Source of the DNA: Datnioides undecimradiatus
Taxonomy: Eukaryota > Chordata > Actinopteri > Lobotiformes > Datnioididae
Direction of reading: 5' to 3'
Length of the DNA stretch: 64,000 bases
Assembly (NCBI GenBank): GCA_008933995.1
Contig: WARS01000025.1
Span: forward strand, 5,749,477 to 5,813,476
Positions 12,901 to 23,511 of this stretch are shown piece by piece; the first letter of the stretch is position 1, and each line of letters opens with the position of its first letter. The notes below the pieces were generated by a model, which did no database searches, had not been told where the DNA came from, and saw only the letters and a program-made list of their open reading frames with translations. A program made the position numbers and the translations under genes.

Positions 12901-15900
12901 AGCCTGAAGCTTTCGTTGAAGCTGCTGGATCTTTGTCTCGCTATCTTTTTCCTCCTCTTGCTTCTGTGGGACCTCAACTTCTAACCTTTGGGTTTTTTCT
13001 TGCTCAGCCTTCAGTTCTTCCTTCAAAGAAGATATTAGCTGATCCTTCTCAGACACTGTGTCCTGCATTGAGTGTATGAGAGAGTTCTGCTCGCTAAGCT
13101 GCTGACTCAGCTCCATGATTTCATGGTTCTTGTTGTCGAGGAACTGCTTGAATGCCTCTACTTCAGCCTGAAGTGTCGCAATGGAGGATGCAGAATCTGC
13201 AGATGCTGCTTTGGCTGCAGCTTCCATCTCTGCTTTCAGGGTTTCAGCATAAGACTCAGCCTGACTATGCTTTTCTCTAAGACCATTAATTTCCTCAGAG
13301 AGTGCATCAATCTGACATTCCTTTTCGCGTAGGGCTTGTAGCTCTTTGCCCAGTCCCAGCAATTCGGCGTCCTTTAGTGACAAACTGGCCTGGGTCTCCT
13401 GAAGTCGCTTCTCTAACTCTGCATTAGCCATCCGCACAGTCTGGATCTCTTCTCTGAGAGCTTTCAGAGATTCGTCCATTTGTGCAGAAAGGACATTCTG
13501 CTGCTCTTCAGGATGCTGAACTGGATGGATGGATTGTGGTGGGGATGAATCATTCTCAGATGTGGCAAAGTCCACCCAATCCTCCTGGACCCAATCCCCT
13601 GTTGCTTGCTTTTCCAGTTTTTCAGCCAGCTGCTTGCTCTCCCTTAGAGTTACATCTTCTCTTTCAGTGCTTGCTTTTTCTTCTAATTCCCTCAGTTTGG
13701 TCAGAAGAACTTCTCGCTCACCGCTCTGCAGCTCAAAGCGTTCCATCAGCTCACTGTACTCTTCTTTCTGCTGCTTCAGCTGCTCACGGTGGTGCCGGTC
13801 TTTCTCTTTAGCTTTGCGTATGGTTTCCTTGCGGGACTCTTGGGCCTCCTGAACTTTCTTCTGAAGGGTTTCACACTCTGCTTCAAGAGAGGTCACTTGG
13901 GATTGCAACACGGTTGTTTCAGAAGAAGGATCGACCTGTTGAGAGTTTTCAGCTTCTTCACTTAGCTTTTCATTCAGGGCAAGCGACTCACTGAGAGCTT
14001 GATCCTGCAGGCTAATTTTCTGCTCAAGAGTTACAACCGCCTCTTCTTTTGATCTCAAAGCTTGCTCCAGTTCGATGAGTTTAGCCTCCATTTCTTGAAT
14101 CTCCCGTCCTCTAGATTGTTCTCCCTCTGGAGTGGTTGCAGGGGTTTCTAACTTTGCCGTTTCATCTCGCTCTTTCCACTTCTTTGCTTCTAGCTCAAAA
14201 TCAGCAACCTTCTTCATGAGCTCTTTGCGCTGCACGAGTGCAGCCTGCAGCTTTTTCTTGGCGTTCGTCAGTTGGGTTTCCAGCACCCCTTTCTCCTGCC
14301 GCAAACTAGCAAGTTCATCATCCTCATGAGTGGCAGAGTATTCACAACTTACATTCTGTTTCTCATTTCTGACCTTCTCCAGTTCAACAATCTGCTCCTT
14401 TAGTTTACTGACTTCACCACCTATCTGGAACTTCTCCTCTTCTGCTTGGAGGAGTTTAGCGGACATACTGTCATTTAGCTCCATCACCTCTTGCTCCTTT
14501 TGGCTGAGACGGAGCTGTAGCTCACTGATCTCAGAGTCCTTCTTTGACAAAGTCTCATCGTTGAGCTCTGATGTTTGAGAGTATTCAAGCATGCTGTTTT
14601 CCATATCTTGAAGCCTCCGTTCAAGCTCAGACGAGAGGAGTTCTCTGTCCTCCAGCTGAACACTCAGCATCCTGGCCCGTCCCTCCTGCTCAGAGAAAGC
14701 CTGATGGGCCATTTCCAGATCTGATTGCAGGGCCTGGATCTTCTCCTCCTTGCTTTTATTTTCAGAGTTTAAGATGTCTATCTGTTCTTCTAGAAGCTGC
14801 ATTTCAACCCCGTGTTTCCCTACCACGGAGCTGCTTTGCTGAGAAAGCTTGTCCACCTCCTCTCTAGCTGACCTCAGTTCCTCTGCAAAACTATTGGCCT
14901 GGGACTCGGCCTCTTCTTTGGCAGCACTGAGGGACTGTGTGTCTTCCTCCAGACTCTTGATTTTCTCCTGTGACTCTGCTGCTGCTTCTCTGAGCTTCTG
15001 AAGCTCAGCCAAAAGCTCACTGTACCTCTTCTGAAGTTCCTCAGCTAAGGCCTGAGCAAAGACCTGGCCAGAGGGTATGTTACCATCTGTGGTGGAAGAA
15101 CTCTGCTGAGTTACATGAACTTGTACCGTCTCTCTGATGATGACAGAGGAGGACTCAACTTGAACTGTGGACGATTCTTGCTCCATGCTCGTCGCCTCCC
15201 ATGACTGCAGCTGCAACTGTCCAAAGTCCTGCAGGATGGATGGCCACTCTTGGCCTCCATCTTGATTTACAGCTTCGAGGAGGGTCCAGCTGCTGTGGGC
15301 CACCTCTGAATCGCTGCTGGTGACCATCTCATCTGAGGAGGTCCCTTTAGATTCTTCTGGCGATTCAGACTGGTGTCCAATAAGCTCTGGGCTACTCTCA
15401 TTATCAGCAGATATGGAGAGGACAGAGGCGTCCTCAGCAACTAAGGTTGTCTCCTCTTCTTGCGTATCCTCTACGAAGTCAGGCAGTGCCGCAGGACTGT
15501 CAAGGAGGGGCGCACTGGCATCCTGAGCCTGATCTGGAGTCTCATCACACTTTTCACATGATGCAACACCACTGGAGCTGTGCTCTTGAGCCAGTCTGAG
15601 GGACTCCTGCAAGGCAACCAGCTCACTGTCTTTTTCTAGTAGCTTCTGCTCCAGTTCCAGTATTCGCACTGTGAAAGTCAACAAAGGTGAAACTCATTAG
15701 ACAAAACGCACAACAACGCATTTTTATGTCGAAAGGAAATCAATACAGTTTGGACACTACTTTACGTGAGAAATAACGACTAAAGTCAAAGTATTTCATC
15801 TAAGAACAAACACATCAATATAGGGTGTGTGTGGCTTGGTCACATTATTGCTCAAAGTTCAAACTGTAAGCTTTTCATTCAGAAAATTAATACTTAACCA

Positions 15901-18900
15901 GGTAAAACAAATCCCAGAAACAATTAACTATGTTTATGATCTTGGGCAGTCACACAAAAACACGCTCTAAGTGGAAAAAGCCAAATCTTCCTTTAATTGT
16001 GGCAGAAATATGATTTTTCCCTCTCACACTGTTTGAAGCCCATTCACATGCCTTCACAATACTCTGAATGATTTAAAGCTGGATACAGTTATTGTTAATG
16101 TGCATGTTTTAATTATATTAATAAATGTATTCTCACGAAAGTTTAAGACATTTCCCCATTTACAGATTTTGGGGAGAGAGGATCCTGCATGCTGTACCTT
16201 AAGGCAAACGTGTTAATAATGCCACTTAGAATATCAATAAATTTGACTTGGCTTGACTATTGGTTACTAGCCTCACATAATAATAATAATAATATCCGAA
16301 TTTAATTTAATTTAATCCGAAGAGAGATGACCGACAAATCCTGTTTTTGTACCGTTTTTAGCTTCAGATGAATCCTCAGCACAGCCTGGTTCACGCACAT
16401 CATCTCTTTCAGACATCTGAAACAAACAGAAACCAGAAGAATAAGATCTGGCAGGAATGAAAGTTTTTGATCTCATGATAATTTATCTACAGGAGGAAAA
16501 GGAAGAAAACACTTTCAAAAGTTTCACATGTCCCCTTACTATTTATATCTATATCAGCAGCATGTACAGCTGTAGTGTGAAGTGAAGGTCGGGCAGGACA
16601 GTCAGTCACAGCAGTGGATCAGTGCAGACGGGATTAGACGCACTTCCTCACAGCGAGTTTGAGTATTATAAGTACTGTCTACGACCCTGCTTCCAACCTG
16701 TCTGGGACTGACCGACTGACACCACCTGGACAGACACCAGTCGTGTCTCTGGATCAGGTGTAGAGGATAAGACCAGTCTGACTGCCCTGCACACAATAAA
16801 GGTTGACTCTGCAAACTTCATTTTAATGAAAGGGGGGGAAAGCACATATGACACAGTTGTCTGACTTTGTAGACAGAGCTACTTTAACTTCTTACACCTC
16901 AGCTTATACTAAGCTTCCAGTGCCACATCTTCCTCTTCAACACCTTTTTTAATCATATAAACAGAGACACAGCATATGGGAATCTCATTACAAAGGAACT
17001 GAGAGAAACTTTGAAGTTAAAGCTTTGCAGAGACGATTAAAGTTTGCAGAGTATCTCGGGGCTTATTCAAGTTTTCCTTTTGAACTTCACATCTCAAGCT
17101 AAACAAGCTGCTAACAGCTGGTGTCAATCAGGAAACGATCCCCAAATTAACTCTGCAATTAAAGACCACCTTCACACTGTGACGGGAATCTAAATCATAC
17201 CAGGAGGTGGCCAGGCTCTCTTTGTGATCTAATCTCAGCCAGGTGAGAATGCAACATGTAAAGCACGACCACAGTCTAGGGTCCAAAGACTTTAAAGTAT
17301 CAACAGACAACATTTTAACTTTTCCTGACCCCCTAGTGTTTCCAAGTGTCATTACTGTTTCTGCAACTGTAGCAAAAACAAGTTTCCTCTAGTCTACAAA
17401 TACGCAACAACACAGGATGCACAGCACTTGTTTCAAGATTTCAGTGAAGAAACAACTAAAAAGCACGTTGGAAGTATGAGAGAAATAAGGAGGTATGTTC
17501 AGGATAAAGGATAAACTTTGCATAACGTATTGCTTCATGCAAAGTTTTAACTACAGCAGGGGTTTGGAGAGGGGTGGACGAAAACATCAGCCAATAAAGT
17601 GTGAGTTTATTCATTGATTTAGTGTATAATGGAGACATGAGAGCAGGAGGAGGAAATGTTCCCAGGTATGAAACACAGCGGCCGTGCTATAAAGATGAAT
17701 GACAGCAGTCCAGAACGTTGCTGCACTTGACCTGAGATGCACCATGTTAGTCTGCAGGCCCCGCCTGACTTATTTATATGCTGAGATCCAATCACATCGC
17801 AGGCAGGAACGAGCTAACAAAAATACTTTTCACCACACCGAAAATACAAAAGCCAGTGAACCTGATGCCATCATCCAGGTAACGTGATGCAGATCACATG
17901 ACACGTGGCACACTGACCTTTACAATGTGCTGCTCCAGCTCTTGTATCTTTGCAGCCGTCTCCTCCTGTTCTGTGGTTTTTCTGTTGAGTTGTTCTGAAA
18001 ATCAAAAGATTCATGTTAAAACACAAAAAAAGGGTTTGAAATGAACAAACTGAATTCCATAAACAGACAAAACTGGACACATTTTCCTACCCCGAAGGGT
18101 TTCCATGGCGTGGGTGAGCTCAGCGTAACGTTCCTCGCCCTCACTACATTCATCTTTCAGCCTCTTCAGTTGTGTCTCCACTGAATGCACAGTGTCCAGG
18201 AACAGGGAAAGGTCAGCAGGGAAGGAGAGTTCCTCTGCTGCTTGCACATGCCCGTGAGCGAGAGGTCGCAGATGACTCCAGATTTCAGCTAAGATCTCAC
18301 TCTTCTTTCGGGTGTCTTCTTGTTTATCCACTTCTGACTTCTCCCTCTCTGAGGCTTCCTGCCTGGCTTGGTCGGCTGCCTCTCTCAGAGATGCGAGCTC
18401 ACTTCCAAGCCGAACTATTTCCGCCCTGTCTCTCTCTGAAGCATCGTGGCTCGCTTGGACGGCAGCAATCTCAGCCTCTTTCATCAGGGCCAGCTCCCTC
18501 TCCAATCTGGCAACTTCCATCTTCTCCTTCTCCAGAGCCGCCTGACTAACATGCTCTGACTCTCTCAGGGCAGCAAGCTCACTCTCTTGCCTGGCCACCT
18601 CCGCGCTCTGTCTTTCTAAGGCCTCCAGGCTGGCTCTGAGAGCTGCGAGCTCCGCATCGGACCTGCTGGCCTGCTCGACCCACTGCTGCCTCTCCTCCTC
18701 CCTCTTCCTGACAGCCTCGGCCAGCTCCTGCTCCATCTGCCGGAACTGAGCAGTCAAGATCTGAGCGGAAAGAGAATGAGGCAGAGAGGAGGAGGACATA
18801 AGTGGGTGTGTGTTGCGCGGCTCAGCCAAACAATGCATAATAATGACGTACCAGCGAGATGTAGGGTGTGTTTGTTTGAACGGCCTTCTTTTCATCAAGC

Positions 18901-21603
18901 AGGAGCAGTATTTATTATAACTGAAGCATCTGTAAATATCTCCCAACATGTAAAACTCTCTACTACTGCAAGTAGCTGCACAAATGGCATCCAGAACAGG
19001 ATCTGTACCTGTTTTTGCTGGTCAGCACTGTTCACTTCCTGCTGCAGCATTTCCAGCACTTGGGAGCGAGAGTTCAAGGCCTCCTCGAGCTCTTCACAAC
19101 GCCGCTGTGCAGCATGAAGGGCCTGGGAGGGAGGGAAGAGACTAAATCATCGCAGAATGTATCTTTAAAGTTTGACTCTAATCTGCTCTTCTGCTGGCGG
19201 ATAAACTCCAACATTCTTGTCTTTATTAAAGAGATTAAAGAGACAAAGCTGTGGTTATGGGCTGTAGAAATAAACCTGACATAACTAAAATACTTTACCA
19301 TGCATTACATTAAACTGTAATTCATAAAAGGATAAAACATACAAAAGTTCAGAAGCTCCAGCCGCTAAAATGTGAATATTGTTGTTCTATCTTCTGTCTT
19401 CTGCGATTATAAACTGAATATGACTACTGAGACCACGGTAACAATCACTAGATTCACTGATAATTCACAGTAATTGTGAGTTTCAGCTTTATAATCAACC
19501 AAAAGAGATGAAAAAGGGTCAATTCTACAAACTGCAAATTAAGAGTCAGTTATTTACAGAACTACTGGATCTTGTACCTGCTGAAGCTCGCTGTTATTCT
19601 GAGACTGCCCTGTGATCTTCAGCAGCTCCTCTTCATGTTTCTGGATCTGTTCCTGGAAACGCGCGTCCTTCTCGCAGACCACAGCCTGCAGTTTCCGCAA
19701 CTAAACACAAACACAGCACAAATCATTCAGCGAGAGCTCCACGAACTTTAAAATCATTCAGTGAAGATTCAGCTACGTCACCTGTTCGGCATGGGCAGAT
19801 TCCTTCTCTTGCAGGAGCTGTTCTGTGGTCTGAAGACGTTCCTGAAGCCCTCTGCTGCTGGCTTCCTCCTTGCTCAGCTTGTTCTTAAGTTCTCGGAGCT
19901 CCTCCTCGACTGCAGCCCCAGCTCCTGTAAAAGAGCTGTCTGGGCTCTGCTGTAGACAAAACAGACATTCAAGTCAGATAAAAATCAACTTTACCGTATA
20001 TCATGAGTCTGTAGACCATGCCTACAACAAAGACAGTTTTGCCTGATTCAGACTTACTGGAGCTCCTCCTTGTCCTTTCAGATCAGTAATCTGTTTGTTG
20101 AGTGAAGCCATTTTGGCTTTGGCCTGCAGCTTGAGTTTGGTGAAGCGAGCCTCGGCCTCTTCTTTCTCATTCTGCGGATATGATGCAAAAAAAAAATAAA
20201 AATGTTTGGAGTCAAGTCTTGACAGCCCCGGTCCGGTGAGTCGAAAACCTGGAAATGCACGTCCTTCACGTCTCTGAGCCACAATAATCGTATGCTTTTA
20301 GTGTTTCTGTCATGTTTTTCCTGACAGATGCGTGTTTCAAAACCTGTGCTGAAGGAAATTTGCAACAATAAAGACTCATGGCGGAGAGGAAGTAACAGTC
20401 ATTCCTAGAAGAAAGACTTTAAGTCGGGGTGGAGATGCCAGCAATAATCCGAAAATGCAACGTTGGCCTTAACTTCAGGAGTGTCATGTGTTTACTTTCT
20501 ATGCACGTGTGCCCCTGCTGCCCAACCAGGGTAAATATCCTGTTACAACAGTATCTGCAGCACACAGTCCGGCTTAGGGGAAAACAAACGCTGTACAAAT
20601 ATTTCATCTTAGCTGCTGTCAGACAGACTATTGCTAAAGCTAGAAGCAGTTCAACTGTGGAGCTTTGGCACAACTGAGTCATGCACGTGTTCTTTTCTAC
20701 TGTGTCCACTCTGTTTATACTCACAGTCAGAAACAGCTGAAAGCCTGCGCAGGCTTACTCACACAGAAAATTGATTAGGAGTCAATAAAGGATCAATTCC
20801 CATCCTTACACACACGCACACACGCACACACACACACAGGGGGTTTACCTTGAGCTGTGCATCTTTGTTAGCCAGCTCCGTGTCTTTCTGGATGAGCTGG
20901 GTGTCTTTGTCTCGAATGAGCTCCTTCAGCTGGACCACCAGCTGTTCCAGGTGAGCCAGCCTCTCCATGGCCTCCTCAGGTACCTCAGACTCCACCGGAG
21001 CCTGGCCCTCACCGGGCGGGAGCTGAGGTACCAGCATGCCCTGTGTAATTGTCACAGTTGATCCAACTCAACTTGAAAAAAACATCTATTTAGTGTCTTT
21101 GTAGTTTGGAAAATAATGATATCATCTGTTCAGCTGTGGACCTGACTAAACCTGCATGAAGAGCGAAAGACTGAGGCATTTAAAGAGGAACTCCACTGAT
21201 TTTACACATCATTTGAACAAAGCTCTGTAGGCTGCTCCACATCTCTGCTTGAGACTAGTCCTGATCAAAGATGCTACCGTGCTAAATCATGGGAATGGTG
21301 GATATACTGTTTCTAAAGCTGCGTCCTCCTAGGGACCAAAGAATATCTCAGGCTCTGCTGCATCAATCCTAAGTCAAAACTTGATGGAAGTGAAATCATA
21401 TTTTTTTATTTTTTATGATTGGTCAACATGAAAGACAAAAACTGAAGTTGAAACTGAACCAGACATAAAACTCTACAAATACTTATCTAGCATCACATAA
21501 CTCTTCATTAACAATTTATGTGTTGCCCTCTCACCTGTGGGTCTCCATCTGGGCCCTCCTCTCCAGAGAGCTCCTGGAGAACTGTGGCCAGACGGCTGAA
21601 CAT
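6811..21603 (-). CDS. golgb1: golgb1 (giantin), complete coding region in 19 exons
   Basis: Giantin is a very long coiled-coil golgin anchored in Golgi membranes by its C-terminus, with roles in tethering and cisternal organisation. Exons: 21603-21535, 21040-20849, 20171-20058, 19949-19782, 19700-19578, 19122-19009, 18760-18091, 17994-17918, 16416-16353, 15668-10580, 10484-10073, 9964-9731, 9652-8816, 8566-8373, 8287-8128, 7945-7845, 7760-7689, 7144-7060, 6948-6811. These sum to 8,913 nt, about 2,970 residues (human is about 3,260), with every junction in phase. The N-terminus MFSRLATVLQELSG resembles human MLSRLSGLANVVLHELSG. Characteristic blocks are present, e.g. LQAALISRKEALKENK, MRKFAKTKQQKILDLEEENE and EERLMNQLAQLNGSI. 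The last exon encodes a basic stretch and a hydrophobic anchor ending GGYL. The start codon context is weak, but homology supports it. Confidence 0.95.
8816..10770 (-). repeat. golgb1: Four dispersed SLQ(D/N)xR(D/E) motifs in giantin
   Basis: A short motif recurs four times in the C-terminal third: SSLQDDRDRV (about 10769-10738), GSLQDDRDRV (about 9804-9772), ASLQDSRDQA (about 8997-8966) and QALQNDRERL (about 8848-8816). In the first three copies it sits in the same setting, a helix containing (F)xK/RxM before it. Human giantin carries several copies of the same motif, so this is an old internal duplication of the golgin coil. Confidence 0.85.
10580..15668 (-). CDS. golgb1: golgb1 giant exon (5,089 bp), central coiled coil
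   Basis: A single exon of 5,089 bp encodes roughly residues 531-2226, more than half of giantin. Its first part (about 15668-15070) is serine- and acid-rich with little heptad pattern; the rest is nearly continuous coiled coil rich in E, Q, K and L. The acceptor (TTTCACAG) is at 15669 and the donor (GACAG then GTAAAA) at 10580. Phases fit exons 16416-16353 and 10484-10073. A tryptophan-rich acidic linker around 13562-13606 interrupts the coil. Confidence 0.93.
18318..18657 (-). repeat. golgb1: Protein-level tandem repeats of 26-32 residues in golgb1 exon 7
   Basis: Within exon 18760-18091 the translation contains four successive units, each beginning ELA(A/S/L)(L/M)(R/K) and ending near E(V/I)(A/V/D)(R/K)(Q/L). 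They are 26, 28, 32 and 29 residues long. The units are alanine-, glutamate- and arginine-rich and should form a regular helix. Confidence 0.75.
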
Positions 21604-21613
21604 AAAGATGGCA

Positions 21614-22933
21614 CTGCGAGCGGGAAAAAATATCAAAGGTTTGCGGCTGTGGCGTAAGCGAACATTGGTGAAACATATAAATCATTCCCGTGCTGCACCT
21701 GCGCAAGCCCTTTTCTGCTCGCTGTAGATAAAATGCCGAAAATACAACGCCTATTTTTCAAAAGCTTTTCGCTGTCCACGCTCTCTCCAGTGTCCTCCAT
21801 CAATGTTAAGATGAGTATTATTCCAGCCGCAAGCATCAATTTCACTGTTATTTATAGTGGTGCAACTGCAGCCTACAGATGCACAGTATATGATGCAGGA
21901 TATGTACACTTGCCCTTTCACTACGTCTTCTCCAAGAACAGCTTGAAGTGCTGCCTGACGCTGATCCTGAATGACATGTCCTCCAAAGGTGTGAACATAC
22001 ACATAGTCCCAAGCATATTTAATGGATCTCAGTTTTATATGCACACAGTGTCTTCTTGGGCTCTTGGAAACTGACTTTCACTATTGCATATATTTCAGAG
22101 GCCCACTGAATTATCATTCATTTCTCAAGGAATTCATTAATCTTTATATTAACAGGCAAATGAAATCATTGCTTGCTGCAGTCCTACAATTAACATTTTT
22201 CATAATACACAACAAAAAGGACCTGAAAACAATGGATGCGGATCTATATTTTGATGTCTACCTGTAGACTGAATTGTGTAATATGGAGACTAAGTAGTAG
22301 TACAGTTGGGTACACATGCATATTACAACTTATTTATTTTTATTTATCTACTTGTTTTTTATTAGGGTGTTTGGACCCAGAGAGATGTCGCAGATGTGCA
22401 TTTTCAAATGAACAAACTGAAATAAATTCATTTAAACAGAACCATCTTTTCTCAAACATTCAACTTTTCCCCCTGATCCAATGCAACACATTGTCAGACA
22501 CCCCCAACCTGTTTGCGCCGAGCTGAACCGGACGGAGCCGACGTCCCCCGAACCTGCCGAACACTCCACTGCGGCTGCGTCACTCTTTTTGTGAACAGCA
22601 AAGATTATAGCTAGCTAACACAAAAATAGACCGCAAACTTTCCAAGCGGCTGGACAGCGATTACTCCAAAAAGCAATAGACACATCTGAAGATTAACAAA
22701 CGGTGGCGCGAGCGGGACACTCCGTGAAAACATCCGGTGTTTACTCTGACTGTAGTTTCAACGATACAGTAAGTTAGCTAATGCTACTTAGCTAGCTAAC
22801 GCTGATTACTCGTAAATAAGGACAGCTTCTTTAAAAACCCGCTTCGCTGAGTTTTTCTCCTCCGTGCATGACAGCTCAGTTGTGCAGCCCAGTGAGTGGC
22901 GTATTTTTTTTAAAGAAAGGACATTTAACTCAC
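21614..22933 (-). other. golgb1: golgb1 first intron
   Basis: Between the noncoding first exon (ends 22934) and the ATG exon, which begins at 21613 after acceptor CTCGCAG. It contains opposed open frames at 21733-22074 (+) and 21751-22044 (-) with no recognised domain, an AT-rich middle, and a GC-richer stretch at 22500-22590. I see no real exon in it. Confidence 0.6.
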
Positions 22934-23130
22934 CTGTGCGAGTGCTTCCCAGGTAAATGTATCTGCTTTTTATTTGATATATTTCCTCGGATGGATGTCG
23001 GAGCATAGCCACATCACCAAACATTCCCGGAAACAAAACTTCCTTTGCGCTGATTGGACAGCCGGGATCTGCGTATTTAAGGGACTGACTGCAAATTTTA
23101 AGGCGTCTACTCCTGCCTAGGGAGTATCTG
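22934..23130. promoter_or_regulatory. golgb1: golgb1 noncoding first exon and shared upstream region
   Basis: On the minus strand, CACAG followed by GTGAGT at 22934/22933 is a strong donor for a noncoding first exon. Upstream on that strand are a purine-rich GGAAGT (ETS-like) at 23043-23038 and a CCAATCA box at 23057-23051. On the plus strand, TATTTAAG near 23073-23080 could serve as a TATA-like element for the ORF starting at 23230. The arrangement suggests a bidirectional promoter; transcription starts are inferred. Confidence 0.55.
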
Positions 23131-23229
23131 CACAAACGTACATATTTTTAAAAAACGAAAAATGTGCCCTTAAGCTAAAAATACATATAATTTAATTTAT
23201 ACATCCAGGAAGTTACTGAAGACAGGATA

Positions 23230-23511
23230 ATGATGGCAGGACATGACCAAGCAGTCAACCTGATCATCAACCATGGGAGGCAGCTGGGGAGGAGTTTGAT
23301 GCTGCTGGCTCACTACACCACCATGTTCGTGGCCTTCGTGGGGCGCGCCGTGCAGTGGATGGTGGATGCAGTCAAGTGGACCAGCCTGTTTGCACGCTAC
23401 ACAGTGTCAGTGTTTGACTCCATCTACAGGCATCTGCACTGGGGCAAGAGGAAAAGTGTCGCTGGTGGTGCCAGGGAGCTCTGCTCGAGCTCTGACATGG
23501 AGCCGCAGTGA
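23230..23511 (+). CDS. Unassigned small protein, 93 residues, single exon
   Basis: I do not recognise a family. The frame is intact from ATG to TGA and has strong coding character: third positions are mostly G or C (repeated CTG, ATC, TAC, ACC, GTG, AAG), unlike the flanking AT-rich DNA. The second ATG (codon 2) has A at -3 and G at +4. Residues about 8-70 look like one long helix: hydrophobic around 22-38 (LMLLAHYTTMFVAFVG), then W, F, Y and V alternating with R39, D46, K49, R56, D63 and R67, roughly seven residues apart. This fits an amphipathic or membrane-associated helix. The tail after residue 72 is basic (GKRKS), then polar and acidic. No signal peptide cleavage site is evident. It is divergent to golgb1, about 200 bp from that gene's first exon. 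An upstream noncoding exon is possible. Confidence 0.62.
   Translation: MMAGHDQAVNLIINHGRQLGRSLMLLAHYTTMFVAFVGRAVQWMVDAVKWTSLFARYTVSVFDSIYRHLHWGKRKSVAGGARELCSSSDMEPQ

Noticed and set aside
21733-22074. Opposed open frames of 113 and 97 codons in golgb1 intron 1
   Set aside because: No recognisable domain, no codon bias, and both strands are open, suggesting chance or an old repeat. Kept only as intron content.
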